Shown: one piece after another, positions 14,701 through 21,560 of the stretch
Layout of the letters: each line of letters begins with the position of its first letter
Numbering within the stretch: the first letter of the stretch is position 1
From: Nitrosomonadaceae bacterium
Lineage (GTDB): Bacteria; Pseudomonadota; Gammaproteobacteria; Burkholderiales; Usitatibacteraceae
Length of the DNA stretch: 21,560 nt
NCBI GenBank assembly: GCA_021300055.1
Contig: JAJTHU010000084.1
Span: 1 to 21,560 of the forward strand
Direction of reading: 5' to 3'
Translations under genes and position numbers: made by a program
The notes under the pieces: model-generated
The model's input: only the letters and a program-made list of their open reading frames with translations
Database searches by the model: none
What the model was told of the DNA's origin: nothing

Positions 14701-15545
14701 TAGCGCTCTTCCGTCACAACGCCAGCGTCGATTGAGAGACGTCGGTCGCAGCGTGCCGCCAACCCCAAGTCATGAGTCACCAGAATGAGCGTCGTGCCAC
14801 GCTCACGATTCAGTTCGAACAGGAGTTCAATCATGGAGCGACCAGTCTTAGCGTCCAAATTCCCGGTGGGCTCATCCGCGAAGAGCAACTTTGGCTCCGT
14901 CACGAAGGCACGTGCGATCGCGACGCGCTGTTGCTCTCCGCCAGAGAGTTGCTTCGGATAGTGCTTCACGCGCGCCTGCAATCCGACACGGGCCAAGATG
15001 TCCGCGGCGCGTTTCGATGCGTCTGCCACACCCGAAAGTTCTAGTGGAAGCATGACGTTCTCCAAGGCCGTCAGCGATGGCAGTAACTGGAACGACTGGA
15101 AGACGAAGCCAACCAACCGTCCACGCAGTTTGGCGCGACCATCCTCGTCGAGCGCAAACAAGCTCTCGCCGGCAATGGACACTTCCCCCTCTGATGGGAT
15201 GTCCAGCCCCGCCATCAGGCCGAGCAACGTCGACTTACCAGAACCGGATGCCCCAACGATGGCAACCGCCTCTCCTTGCTTGACCGTAAAATGGGCGTTG
15301 TTGACGATCACCAGTTCGCCATCGGTCGTTGTCACTCGTTTGGTGATGCCGACGACCCGGATTATCTCCGCCTTCAAGGACGCGTCTAGATTGGTTGCTG
15401 ACTGCCCGAGTTGCGCGTCGGATGGCGTCTCGGTCGGCGTCGGCGTTGTGCCAAATGCTGATAGCGTCCCACTCGCAAGTGCCGAGACAGGTTCGGCATT
15501 GATTTCAGACGGGTGGAGGGTGGTGGCGGTCGAAGCGTTATTCAT
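14700..15545 (-). CDS. ybbA: ABC transporter ATPase of the YbbA/LolD family
   Basis: This is the ATPase partner of the adjoining YbbP permease. It shows Walker A GASGSGKST (98-106), the Q-loop VFQSFQLLPSL (148-158), the LSGGEQQR signature (200-207), Walker B LLFADEP with catalytic E225, and the switch H258 in VTHD. The SFQLLP and TGNLDAKTG blocks place it with the YbbA/LolD/MacB branch. The core starts near residue 60; the first 58 residues are an unusual Thr/Ser/Ala/Pro-rich extension. I see no ATG, GTG or TTG closer to the core, so the extension appears genuine. The ribosome site before the ATG at 15545 is weak. The 243-bp gap to the divergent esterase holds a dyad at 15619-15642. Confidence 0.9.
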   Translation of the reverse strand: MNNASTATTLHPSEINAEPVSALASGTLSAFGTTPTPTETPSDAQLGQSATNLDASLKAEIIRVVGITKRVTTTDGELVIVNNAHFTVKQGEAVAIVGASGSGKSTLLGLMAGLDIPSEGEVSIAGESLFALDEDGRAKLRGRLVGFVFQSFQLLPSLTALENVMLPLELSGVADASKRAADILARVGLQARVKHYPKQLSGGEQQRVAIARAFVTEPKLLFADEPTGNLDAKTGRSMIELLFELNRERGTTLILVTHDLGLAARCDRRLSIDAGVVTEER

Positions 15546-15618
15546 GAGTTAGCTACTGCTCTGGTCTGCCGATTGATACTCGGCGGGTTGAAGTTAGGGA
15601 TGCAGCTACGACTTTGAT

Positions 15619-15642
15619 AATGCGATCGGGGTTACTCGCATT
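15619..15642. repeat. 7-10-7 inverted repeat between ybbA and the tesA-like gene
   Basis: AATGCGA and TCGCATT are exact complements separated by 10 bp in the divergent intergenic region. The first arm abuts a GATAAT (-10-like) sequence. It may be an operator shared by both genes; no regulator can be named. Confidence 0.3.
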
Positions 15643-15788
15643 CCAAGGTCTTCAGAAACCACCGGCGCGACAGAGTTCCCGCCATCCGCAAGAGAATGTG
15701 TCAGCGCGGGTCAAGTAGTCATTATCAACGCCGGAAGATGTGCAGCGAGCAGGAACCGACGAAACGCGGAAATGTCGCATCAGAGAAC

Positions 15789-16589
15789 ATGATTAACCCC
15801 CATACCCCATCCCAGTCGACGTATCCCCTCCCCGGGGCCAACCCTCATGCTCGGTTGACGCCTTCAAGCATTAGTTGGCGCCGTCTTGCCCTAATTGCAA
15901 GCTTGAAAAGCATGTTATTGCTGGCACTTTGCTGGTTCGCTTTTCCCGACGTGGCGCGCGCCAACCCGACGGCTGTGCCCGAGCGCGCGCAAGTCATCAT
16001 GGTCTTTGGTGACAGCTTGTCTGCGGCGTACGGCATCAACCCCAACGAAGGTTGGGTCAGCTTAATGGAGCGGTCTCTCCAAGGCCAAACCGGCCAAGCA
16101 CCGCGCAGCGTGCGGGTTGTGAATGCGAGCATCTCGGGTGAAACGACTGCGGGCGGCGCAAACCGTATCCGCAACGATCTAGCCAAACACAACCCAAACA
16201 TCGTGGTGCTGGCGCTCGGAGCGAACGATGGTTTGCGCGGCCTTGCCGTGCGTGAGATGCGCGCGAACCTAGTCAAGATGCTCGATGCGATCCGCGATGC
16301 CGGGGCACGCGCAATCCTCGTCGGGATTCAGATTCCGCCGAACTACGGACTCGACTACGCCGCCAGCTTTCGTGACACCTTCGGCCGATTGGCGCGAGAG
16401 CGCAAACTGCCGCTCGTCCCGTTCCTGCTCGAAGGCCTCGCTGAGGATCTCGCCAATTTCCAGCCCGACCGGCTCCATCCGACTGCCGCCGCGCAGCCAC
16501 GCATCTTGCGAAACGTGCTCCCAGTGGTTGAGCGGACGCTCGGCACGAGCGCGCCGGTCAATAAGTCTGCAGCGCCGAAGGCTTCGTGA
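15789..16589 (+). CDS. tesA: GDSL (SGNH) esterase, TesA-like
   Basis: This is a periplasmic arylesterase/lysophospholipase/thioesterase I homologue of the SGNH hydrolase family. Block I is VFGDSLSAAYG with nucleophile S76; the oxyanion residues are in the NASISGETT and GANDGLRG blocks; block V is PDRLHP with D227 and H230 completing the triad. E. coli TesA has the same blocks. A basic N-terminus (WRRLALIASLK) and a hydrophobic segment ending ARA (about 41-57) form an export signal. Start choice is uncertain: ATGs at 15696, 15738, 15789 and 15912 are all in frame; 15789 was chosen as a compromise, and 15912 would leave only a short signal. The stop overlaps the selU start by 4 nt (GTGA). Confidence 0.87.
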   Translation: MINPHTPSQSTYPLPGANPHARLTPSSISWRRLALIASLKSMLLLALCWFAFPDVARANPTAVPERAQVIMVFGDSLSAAYGINPNEGWVSLMERSLQGQTGQAPRSVRVVNASISGETTAGGANRIRNDLAKHNPNIVVLALGANDGLRGLAVREMRANLVKMLDAIRDAGARAILVGIQIPPNYGLDYAASFRDTFGRLARERKLPLVPFLLEGLAEDLANFQPDRLHPTAAAQPRILRNVLPVVERTLGTSAPVNKSAAPKAS

Positions 16590-17704
16590 GCGACGCGCTA
16601 GAAGCAATTGACGGCGAAGCGCCGCCGGTGCGCTTTCCGCCGCGCGCCGGCTTAGTGCGCCTGCCGCTGTCGCTGACTGCACTACGTCAGTTTGACGACA
16701 TCATCGACGCGCGCACCCCAGCCGAGTGGGCCCTTGATCGGCTGCCTAACGCCCTCTCCTGCCCGGTCTTGAGCGACACCGAGCGGGTGAAGGTGGGTAC
16801 CCTCTACAAGCAGGTCTCGCGCTTCGAAGCCAAACGGCGCGGCGCGGCTCTCGTGGCACGTAACATTGCCTGCATGCTCGAGACCGTATTCGCCGACAAG
16901 CCGAAGTCCTGGCGCCCGCTTGTCTACTGCTGGCGCGGCGGCGCGCGCTCAGGGGCGCTGACGCACATCCTGCGACAAGTCGGCTGGGACGCGGCGCAGC
17001 TCGAAGGCGGCTACAAACAATGGCGCGTGCAGGTGGTTCGCGACCTTGTACAGATGCCCAGTCAGCTCCAATTCATTGCTATCGGCGGGCGCACCGGCTC
17101 TGGCAAAACGCGTCTTCTAGATGCGCTAGCGGCACGGGGTGAGCAAGTCCTCGACCTTGAGGGACTTGCGGCACACCGTGGCTCGGTGCTGGGCAACCTT
17201 CCAGATCAGCCCCAACCGACCCAAAAATTCTTTGAGTCGTGCATATGGCGGCAGCTTTCGCAGTTTTCGGCAGAGCGACCCGTCTACGTAGAGGCCGAAA
17301 GCAAGAAAATCGGGATGTTGCGCGTACCTGATTCCCTGATTGAATCGATGTGGAAAAGCCGCTGCGTGGAACTGGTTGCGCCGCTCCCCGTGCGGGTCGT
17401 GCTTCTGCGCAATGAGTACGCTCACTTAATCGCGGATCCCGCACTCTTGACCTTTAAGCTCAATTGCCTCGCACCACTTCACAGCCGCAAAACCATCGAT
17501 GACTGGCTAGCGCGCGCGGCCGGCGGCGATTGGGATGGTTTGGTAGGGGAACTCCTTAGTTCACACTATGACCCGGCCTACTCGCGGTCGATGGGTCGAA
17601 ACTATGCAGACCTTGCGACGCCACTGCGAATCGAGCTCAGCGGCATCGACGAACAAGCGTTCTCAGCAGCCGCGACCCAAATCGTTCGCGCGACCCAAGC
17701 GTAG
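16586..17704 (+). CDS. selU: tRNA 2-selenouridine synthase (SelU/MnmH)
   Basis: This enzyme changes the wobble 2-thiouridine of tRNAs for Lys, Glu and Gln into 2-selenouridine, through an S-geranylated intermediate, using selenophosphate from SelD. The N-terminal rhodanese domain (about 36-150) has the catalytic C115 in VYCWRGGARSGAL. The C-terminal P-loop domain carries GGRTGSGKT (167-175) followed by LDLEGLAAHRGSVLG and VEAESKKIG, both family hallmarks. The length of 372 residues matches E. coli SelU (364). The GTG start at 16586 overlaps the tesA stop (GTGA), so translation is probably coupled. No selD gene is in the window. The 151-bp gap that follows contains a CATTTG-T-CAAATG palindrome (17735-17747). 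Confidence 0.94.
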   Translation: MSDALEAIDGEAPPVRFPPRAGLVRLPLSLTALRQFDDIIDARTPAEWALDRLPNALSCPVLSDTERVKVGTLYKQVSRFEAKRRGAALVARNIACMLETVFADKPKSWRPLVYCWRGGARSGALTHILRQVGWDAAQLEGGYKQWRVQVVRDLVQMPSQLQFIAIGGRTGSGKTRLLDALAARGEQVLDLEGLAAHRGSVLGNLPDQPQPTQKFFESCIWRQLSQFSAERPVYVEAESKKIGMLRVPDSLIESMWKSRCVELVAPLPVRVVLLRNEYAHLIADPALLTFKLNCLAPLHSRKTIDDWLARAAGGDWDGLVGELLSSHYDPAYSRSMGRNYADLATPLRIELSGIDEQAFSAAATQIVRATQA

Positions 17705-17792
17705 CGCCTACAGTTTGCCTCCGTCTGCAGTTCACATTTGTCAAATGAGGCTATGGCCCCTCAAGTTCGGATAAACTCGGCCGAGATGGAAC

Positions 17793-17836
17793 GTGTGAAC
17801 AACCTCACACAGCGCGTACTGCACATCACATACAAA
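17793..17836 (+). promoter_or_regulatory. CRP-type operator and class II promoter of the kinase gene
   Basis: GTGTGA-ACAACC-TCACAC (17793-17810) is a perfect match to the CRP consensus TGTGA-N6-TCACA, with arms extended to 6 bp. A -10-like hexamer TACAAA lies at 17831-17836. If transcription starts at 17843, 12 bases from the hexamer's first base, the operator is centred at -41.5, exactly the class II activator position. The leader would be 13 nt and would include the ribosome site AGGA (17844-17847) before the ATG at 17856. Confidence 0.7.
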
Positions 17837-17855
17837 AAGACCTAGGATTGCAGCA

Positions 17856-19148
17856 ATGAACATCACCCGTCCAATTCGGATCGGGAAGTACGAAGTGCTT
17901 TCGGAGCTCGGCCGTGGCGCAACTGCGGTCGTCTATCTGGCCGAGGATACCTTCAACGATCGCAAAGTTGCGATCAAGGTGCAGGTCAAAGATGAATCCG
18001 CCGGTCCGGAGGAGGCTCGTCGCTTTGAAAAGCTGTTCTTGAATGAAGCAGCGATGGTCGGCAAGCTTTCGCACCCGAACATCGTTGGCGTTTATGACGC
18101 AGTCGTGGATGGGGAGCAGCAGTACATCGTCATGGAGTATGTCGGCGGCGGCAGTCTAAAGAAATTCTGCTCCGAAACCAATTTGCTACCGCTCCGTCAG
18201 GCCGTGTTGGTTGTATTCAAAGCTTGTCGCGCACTGGACTACGCCTTCCAGAACGGCGTGATCCACCGCGATATCAAACCGCAGAACATCCTTCTATCGG
18301 ATCGCGACGACATTAAGATTTCCGATTTCGGCACCGCGCAGATCTCCCAGGCGACGCATACACAAATCGACGGGTTTGTCGGATCGCCCGCCTACATGGC
18401 GCCTGAACAGATCAACGAAGAACCTTCGTCGGTACAGACTGACATCTACTCGTTAGGCGTCACGATGTACGAGTTGCTGACCGGCCGTCTGCCGTTCCAG
18501 GCGGCCAACTATGTGGCAATGATCAACAAGGTGCTCAACGAAGAGCCCACACCTATCAAGTTGATCCGGCCTGACCTGCCCGATGCGCTCGTGCGCATTG
18601 TGGAGATGGCGATGGCCAAAGACCCGGCGAAGCGCTACCCCGCTTGGTATGCAATGGCGCGCGACCTCGCCGACACGTTTCCGCAGCTCGAAAAGTATTC
18701 GTTTGAGATTTCGTCGGCAGAAAAATTCAATGCGCTTCGCCGCCTAGAGTTTTTCAAGGACTTCCGTGATTCTGAACTCTGGGAAGTGCTGCGCGGTGCG
18801 TTATGGGAAACCCATGGCCGAGAGGAGAATTTGCTCCTCGAGGGCGACGCTGGCCACGCTTTCTTCATCATCGTCTCTGGACAGGTCAAGGTGATGAAGG
18901 ACGGCAAGTTGCTCAACGTCCTTAAAGAGGGCGATTGCTTTGGCGAGATGGCCTACCTGTCTGGTGACCGAGCACGGCGCACTGCGTCGATCTCTGCCGT
19001 GTCAGAGGTTCAGTTGCTTAAGGTGCAAGACGTGCAACTCGAGAACCTTTCGGATGCGTGTCAGCTGCGCTTCAACCGCGTGTTCCTGCGGACGCTGATT
19101 GAGCGCCTCGCGTGGACGAGCGGGGTGCTGGCTCAGGTGAAGCAGTAG
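17856..19148 (+). CDS. Ser/Thr protein kinase with C-terminal cyclic-nucleotide-binding domain
   Basis: This is a soluble Hanks-type kinase fused to a cNMP-binding domain (430 residues, no membrane helix). The kinase domain (about 11-275) has the glycine loop ELGRGATAVVY, K41 in VAIKV, E64 of helix C, the catalytic loop HRDIKPQN (137-144, D139), DFG (157-159) and APE (182-184), so it should be active and is an RD kinase. The C-terminal domain (about 295-410) has the phosphate-binding cassette CFGEMAYLSGDRARRTAS with E364 for the ribose and R375 for the phosphate, so cAMP or cGMP binding is plausible. This puts in one chain what PKA does with two subunits. AGGA lies 8 nt before the ATG. A CRP-type site is directly upstream. 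A weak hairpin (GCGAC/GTCGC, 19217-19235) followed by T-rich sequence may end the transcript. Confidence 0.92.
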   Translation: MNITRPIRIGKYEVLSELGRGATAVVYLAEDTFNDRKVAIKVQVKDESAGPEEARRFEKLFLNEAAMVGKLSHPNIVGVYDAVVDGEQQYIVMEYVGGGSLKKFCSETNLLPLRQAVLVVFKACRALDYAFQNGVIHRDIKPQNILLSDRDDIKISDFGTAQISQATHTQIDGFVGSPAYMAPEQINEEPSSVQTDIYSLGVTMYELLTGRLPFQAANYVAMINKVLNEEPTPIKLIRPDLPDALVRIVEMAMAKDPAKRYPAWYAMARDLADTFPQLEKYSFEISSAEKFNALRRLEFFKDFRDSELWEVLRGALWETHGREENLLLEGDAGHAFFIIVSGQVKVMKDGKLLNVLKEGDCFGEMAYLSGDRARRTASISAVSEVQLLKVQDVQLENLSDACQLRFNRVFLRTLIERLAWTSGVLAQVKQ

Positions 19149-19243
19149 TCCTGATGCTACCCGAGCAAACGCGCTGTTCAGCCCTTTGATGCGGCGCAAC
19201 TGACTCAAAAGTTGGCGCGACCAAGAGCGCGTCGCTTTGGGCT

Positions 19244-20125
19244 TTATTGCGAGACGAGGCTCAATACGCCCTGAACTTCACGCCAGAGTGCATCGGGAGG
19301 ATTACGGTCTAGCCCCGCGCGCCAACGCACCCAAGCGGTGGCCAATAATGTGATGCGATTCCGCAACTCCGCATTTCGCTCTTCGCCACCGGGCTCAGTG
19401 CAGGCAGCGCGACATAGAAAGTTGCTTGGCGCCTCAAAGTGACAGTGCGTGCTGCCAACAACCTCAAGCGACATCCCCGATGACGAAGCCAAAGTCATCG
19501 CGCGCCCTACCTGCTGTGCATTGCACCCTTGGGGCGGCGCGAACAGCGCGTACATCGGAAAACCAACGACTTGCTTCTGCTTCGGCGCACCATCAACGGG
19601 ATCGAGTCCCAACCAACCCACGCTGCGTGGATCGGCGAGAGCCGCAATGCGCGAAGCGCGCCCACCTGCTGAGAACCCTCCATAGACAACGCTTGGCGCA
19701 GCGGCGTGATCGGCAACTTGACGCATGAGCTGAGCTAACACCCCTGCGCCACCGCCAGCTATGCCCTCGACGTTGCGTGACCAACCGCCACTGCAGTGCC
19801 CCACCAAATACACAGGGACACCCCAGCTGGCGATATGCCGCGCGTGGTCTCGATGGTTTGCTACGTCGCGCAGATAGCCATGTGCGAAAACAAGTGGGAT
19901 TGAGGACGCCCGCGCATCGCCTTGCGGCTCGTACTGCTCCACGACGGCATTGCAGTCTCCGACCTTGGCGCTAACGGCTTCGCTAACGTCCTTTTCCGTG
20001 ACGGCCCAGCCACCGCGCCTACCAAAGGGGTGTTCAACCGTTCCTGTTTTCCACTCGGCGAGCGGCGGCACGTTGGCGCAACCTGCGAGCAGGAGTGCGC
20101 AGGTAACAAGAAAGACGCGCCTCAC
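19244..20125 (-). CDS. Lipoprotein alpha/beta hydrolase, chlorophyllase-like
   Basis: This is a predicted outer-membrane lipoprotein of 293 residues. The signal ends in the lipobox LAGC with C16 as the lipidated residue; the next residue is Ala, so inner-membrane retention is not expected. The hydrolase fold is recognisable from VFAHGY (oxyanion loop), YGGFSAGGRAS (nucleophile S152), GLDPVDG (D175) and GSTHCHFE (H227 or H229). LDPVDG resembles the chlorophyllase/PAF-acetylhydrolase-like group; the true substrate is unknown, and plant-type chlorophyll breakdown is unlikely. Several cysteines (58, 111, 201, 228, 238, 242) could form disulfides outside the cytoplasm. The GTG start overlaps the ispF stop (GTGA), so it is the third gene of the ispD-ispF operon. 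Confidence 0.75.
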   Translation of the reverse strand: MRRVFLVTCALLLAGCANVPPLAEWKTGTVEHPFGRRGGWAVTEKDVSEAVSAKVGDCNAVVEQYEPQGDARASSIPLVFAHGYLRDVANHRDHARHIASWGVPVYLVGHCSGGWSRNVEGIAGGGAGVLAQLMRQVADHAAAPSVVYGGFSAGGRASRIAALADPRSVGWLGLDPVDGAPKQKQVVGFPMYALFAPPQGCNAQQVGRAMTLASSSGMSLEVVGSTHCHFEAPSNFLCRAACTEPGGEERNAELRNRITLLATAWVRWRAGLDRNPPDALWREVQGVLSLVSQ

Positions 20126-20616
20126 GCCTGTATGGCGATGATGCAGACAGCTTCGACGGCAATACCTTCGCCACGCCCGGTGAAGCCCAACTTCTCGGTG
20201 GTCGTTGCTTTCACATTGACACGATCAATTGGCACTCCACAGTCCGCCGCAATATTAGCGACCATTTCCGCGATGTGCGGTGCCATGCGCGGCGCTTGGG
20301 CGATGATGGTGGCGTCGATATTGCTCGCGACATATCCGCGCTTGTGCACGAGCTCACACACGTGACGGAGTAACTTGCGCGAGTCGATACCCTTAAACGC
20401 AGGATCGGAGTCGGGAAAATGGCGTCCGATATCGCCGAGAGAAGCAGCGCCCAGCAACGCGTCTGCGATGGCATGCAGCAGCACATCGGCGTCCGAGTGG
20501 CCCAGCAATCCCTTCTCGTAGGGAATCGTGACGCCGCCGATGATGCAAGGCCGACCCGCGACGAGTTGGTGGACATCAAAACCGTGACCAATGCGTATGC
20601 TAGGAAACTCGTTCAC
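20122..20616 (-). CDS. ispF: 2-C-methyl-D-erythritol 2,4-cyclodiphosphate synthase
   Basis: IspF cyclises CDP-methylerythritol 2-phosphate in the non-mevalonate isoprenoid pathway. The N-terminus shows the metal-binding GHGFDVHQL (D14, H16) and the GLLGHSDADVLLHAIADALLGA block, then GDIGRHFPDSD, and at the C-terminus VKATTTEKLGFTGRGEGIAVEAV, all diagnostic. The length of 164 residues is normal. It starts with GTG at 20616, overlapping the ispD stop by 4 nt, and its own TGA overlaps the GTG start of the lipoprotein hydrolase. Expression is therefore likely linked to ispD translation. Confidence 0.97.
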   Translation of the reverse strand: MNEFPSIRIGHGFDVHQLVAGRPCIIGGVTIPYEKGLLGHSDADVLLHAIADALLGAASLGDIGRHFPDSDPAFKGIDSRKLLRHVCELVHKRGYVASNIDATIIAQAPRMAPHIAEMVANIAADCGVPIDRVNVKATTTEKLGFTGRGEGIAVEAVCIIAIQA

Positions 20617-21317
20617 GTCGTTCTCTCCAAGAGCAACAGGCTCGCCAATTTGAGGTCAGTCGCGTAGGTGACCTTGAGATTAGCACTATCACCCACGACT
20701 AGCCGCGGTTGATGTCCGAGCCGCTCCACCGCCTGCGCCTCATCGGTCGCATCAAGAGACTCGGCAAGTGCACGGCGAAGTAAGCCAAGGCGAAACATTT
20801 GTGGCGTCTGCGCGCGCCATAGCGTACTGCGGTCGACGGTGCCTTCGACACGCTGGTCTGAATTGCCGCGCTTCAGCGTATCGGCGACGGGCAAAGCGAG
20901 CAAACCTCCAATCGACTCATGCTCGAGTTCATCGAGGAACTGCTCAATGAGTCGTGGCGCGATGCACGGACGCGCCGCATCGTGTACGAGACACCAGTCG
21001 TCGGCGGCAAAATCGTCACCAACTGACAACATGCCGTTCAGAACGCTCTCCGCACGCGTCGCCCCGCCGACATTGCGGGAAACGACTTTGCCCGCGTATG
21101 CATCATCATTCACCTGGAGGAGTCGTGAAAAGTAGACATCATTGGGTGCATTGACAACCACGATGCGAGAAATTCGCGCGACCGAAGCCAGGGCAACAAG
21201 CGTGTGTGAAATCATCGGCTTGCCATTGATGTCGAGGTATTGCTTTGGCAGCGAATCACACATACGCGTGCCGGCACCTCCGGCCGGCACGATAGCCACA
21301 ATCTTGCTTTTTTTCAT
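20613..21317 (-). CDS. ispD: 2-C-methyl-D-erythritol 4-phosphate cytidylyltransferase
   Basis: IspD joins CTP to methylerythritol 4-phosphate, the third step of the MEP isoprenoid pathway. The nucleotide-binding signature AIVPAGGAGTRM with LPKQYLDINGKPMISHTL is at the N-terminus; VHDAARPC is the metal/substrate segment, and the QTPQMFRLGLLRRAL and TDEAQAVERLG blocks follow. From the ATG at 21317 it has 234 residues, the usual size. A second ATG lies at 21326 (MRR-MKKSK). I prefer 21317 because a GATAAT hexamer ends 7 nt before it (21325-21330, minus) and would overlap the other start codon; neither has a clear ribosome site. The frame continues upstream to 21542, but that part overlaps the divergent gene and is not conserved IspD. 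Confidence 0.95.
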   Translation of the reverse strand: MKKSKIVAIVPAGGAGTRMCDSLPKQYLDINGKPMISHTLVALASVARISRIVVVNAPNDVYFSRLLQVNDDAYAGKVVSRNVGGATRAESVLNGMLSVGDDFAADDWCLVHDAARPCIAPRLIEQFLDELEHESIGGLLALPVADTLKRGNSDQRVEGTVDRSTLWRAQTPQMFRLGLLRRALAESLDATDEAQAVERLGHQPRLVVGDSANLKVTYATDLKLASLLLLERTT

Positions 21318-21324
21318 GCGTCGC

Positions 21325-21359
21325 ATTATCGCATTGCCGACATGTCGTTCAGCTAAACT
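21325..21359. promoter_or_regulatory. Overlapping divergent promoters of ispD and the right-edge gene
   Basis: On the minus strand GATAAT (21330-21325) lies 7 nt before the ispD ATG at 21317, with CTGAAC 16 bp upstream as a poor -35. On the plus strand TAAACT (21354-21359) lies 6 nt before the ATG at 21366. Both placements predict leaderless or nearly leaderless RNAs. A 10-bp palindrome CGACATGTCG (21338-21347) lies between them. Confidence 0.35.
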
Positions 21360-21365
21360 CGGCTG

Positions 21366-21560
21366 ATGAAAGCGCGCATTGCAATCGTTGGCGCTCTCGC
21401 CGCACTCGGCAGCTTGATGTTTGTCGGGCTGGGTGTGCGCAAGTCGGAACTCGCGCCCAACTGGCTGGCAGCACCGCTGCCGCCGCCACGCACCTCCGGC
21501 GAACTGGTGGTGTTGACCCTGCGCGGCCCAACGACGACCCAAGTGATCGATCGCGGTGAC
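21366..21560 (+). CDS. Exported protein, 5' part only, possibly MltF-like lytic transglycosylase
   Basis: The frame starts ATG-AAA-GCG-CGC and stays open to the window edge (65 codons). It encodes a basic start (MKAR), a hydrophobic signal or anchor segment (IAIVGALAALGSLMFVGLGV), a Pro-rich linker (WLAAPLPPPR) and then SGELVVLTLRGPTT. The last block resembles the start of the solute-binding-like domain of membrane-bound lytic murein transglycosylase F, which usually begins GELRVLTRNSPTT. The catalytic domain is outside the window, so the assignment is tentative. It is divergent from ispD with only 48 bp between start codons. Confidence 0.45.
   Translation, partial: MKARIAIVGALAALGSLMFVGLGVRKSELAPNWLAAPLPPPRTSGELVVLTLRGPTTTQVIDRGD

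Noticed and set aside
17786..17845. 19-codon frame ending at the kinase ribosome site, behind a TAAACT hexamer (possible leader peptide)
   Set aside because: No ribosome site, and it overlaps the CRP dyad and its predicted -10, which explain the segment better.
21327..21542. Upstream extension of the ispD frame
   Set aside because: It is antisense to the divergent right-edge gene and lies before the IspD signature that normally starts the protein.
1..21560. Mobile elements, CRISPR arrays, tRNA or rRNA genes
   Set aside because: By eye there are no spaced direct repeats, transposase or integrase motifs, or cloverleaf/T-loop patterns. A dedicated tRNA or covariance scan would be decisive.

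Overview
The window reads as chromosomal DNA of a GC-rich betaproteobacterium, most likely Burkholderiales or a close relative. Supporting signs are a DksA with a long Lys/Ala/Pro-rich N-terminal tail, an ispD-ispF pair, tesA divergent from ybbA-ybbP, a SelU/MnmH homologue, a CHASE2 class III cyclase and a TerC protein behind a Mn riboswitch. The order assignment is inference from gene content. I see no transposase, integrase, tRNA, rRNA or CRISPR array; nearly all of the DNA is coding, on both strands, with short gaps.

Layout. Positions 1-2049 hold the 3' part of a photolyase/cryptochrome gene and an exported YVTN/YncE-like beta-propeller. Positions 2144-4408 encode a membrane CHASE2-adenylate cyclase, convergent with an MFS exporter (4413-5672). 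A Tat-exported dienelactone hydrolase (5722-6600) is divergent from an NlpC/P60 cell-wall peptidase (6758-7339). A 19-bp-stem bidirectional terminator separates the peptidase from a DksA-family protein (7426-8499, minus). TerC (8879-9886, minus) follows, with a well-matched yybP-ykoY (Mn2+) riboswitch in its leader. Divergent from it is a two-domain Fe(III)-type ABC permease (10374-12122) with a perfect 19-bp Fur-like palindrome in front. ybbA-ybbP (12184-15545, minus) are divergent from a tesA-like esterase, which overlaps selU/mnmH. Next comes a Ser/Thr kinase fused to a cyclic-nucleotide-binding domain (17856-19148). On the minus strand, ispD, ispF and a chlorophyllase-like lipoprotein hydrolase form an operon joined by 4-nt GTGA overlaps. 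A partial, possibly MltF-like gene enters at the right edge.

Two regulatory themes stand out. The first is metals: a Mn riboswitch on terC and a Fur-type box on the iron permease share one intergenic region. The second is cyclic nucleotides: the window encodes an adenylate cyclase and a kinase carrying a cNMP-binding domain. The kinase gene has a perfect TGTGA-N6-TCACA CRP operator centred at -41.5 from a predicted start site, the class II activation position. This suggests that cAMP may control both the synthesis and the activity of the kinase, which is the most interesting candidate system here. Several genes (nlpC, iron permease, ispD, the right-edge gene) also have a -10-like hexamer only 5-7 nt before the ATG and little or no Shine-Dalgarno, suggesting leaderless transcripts.
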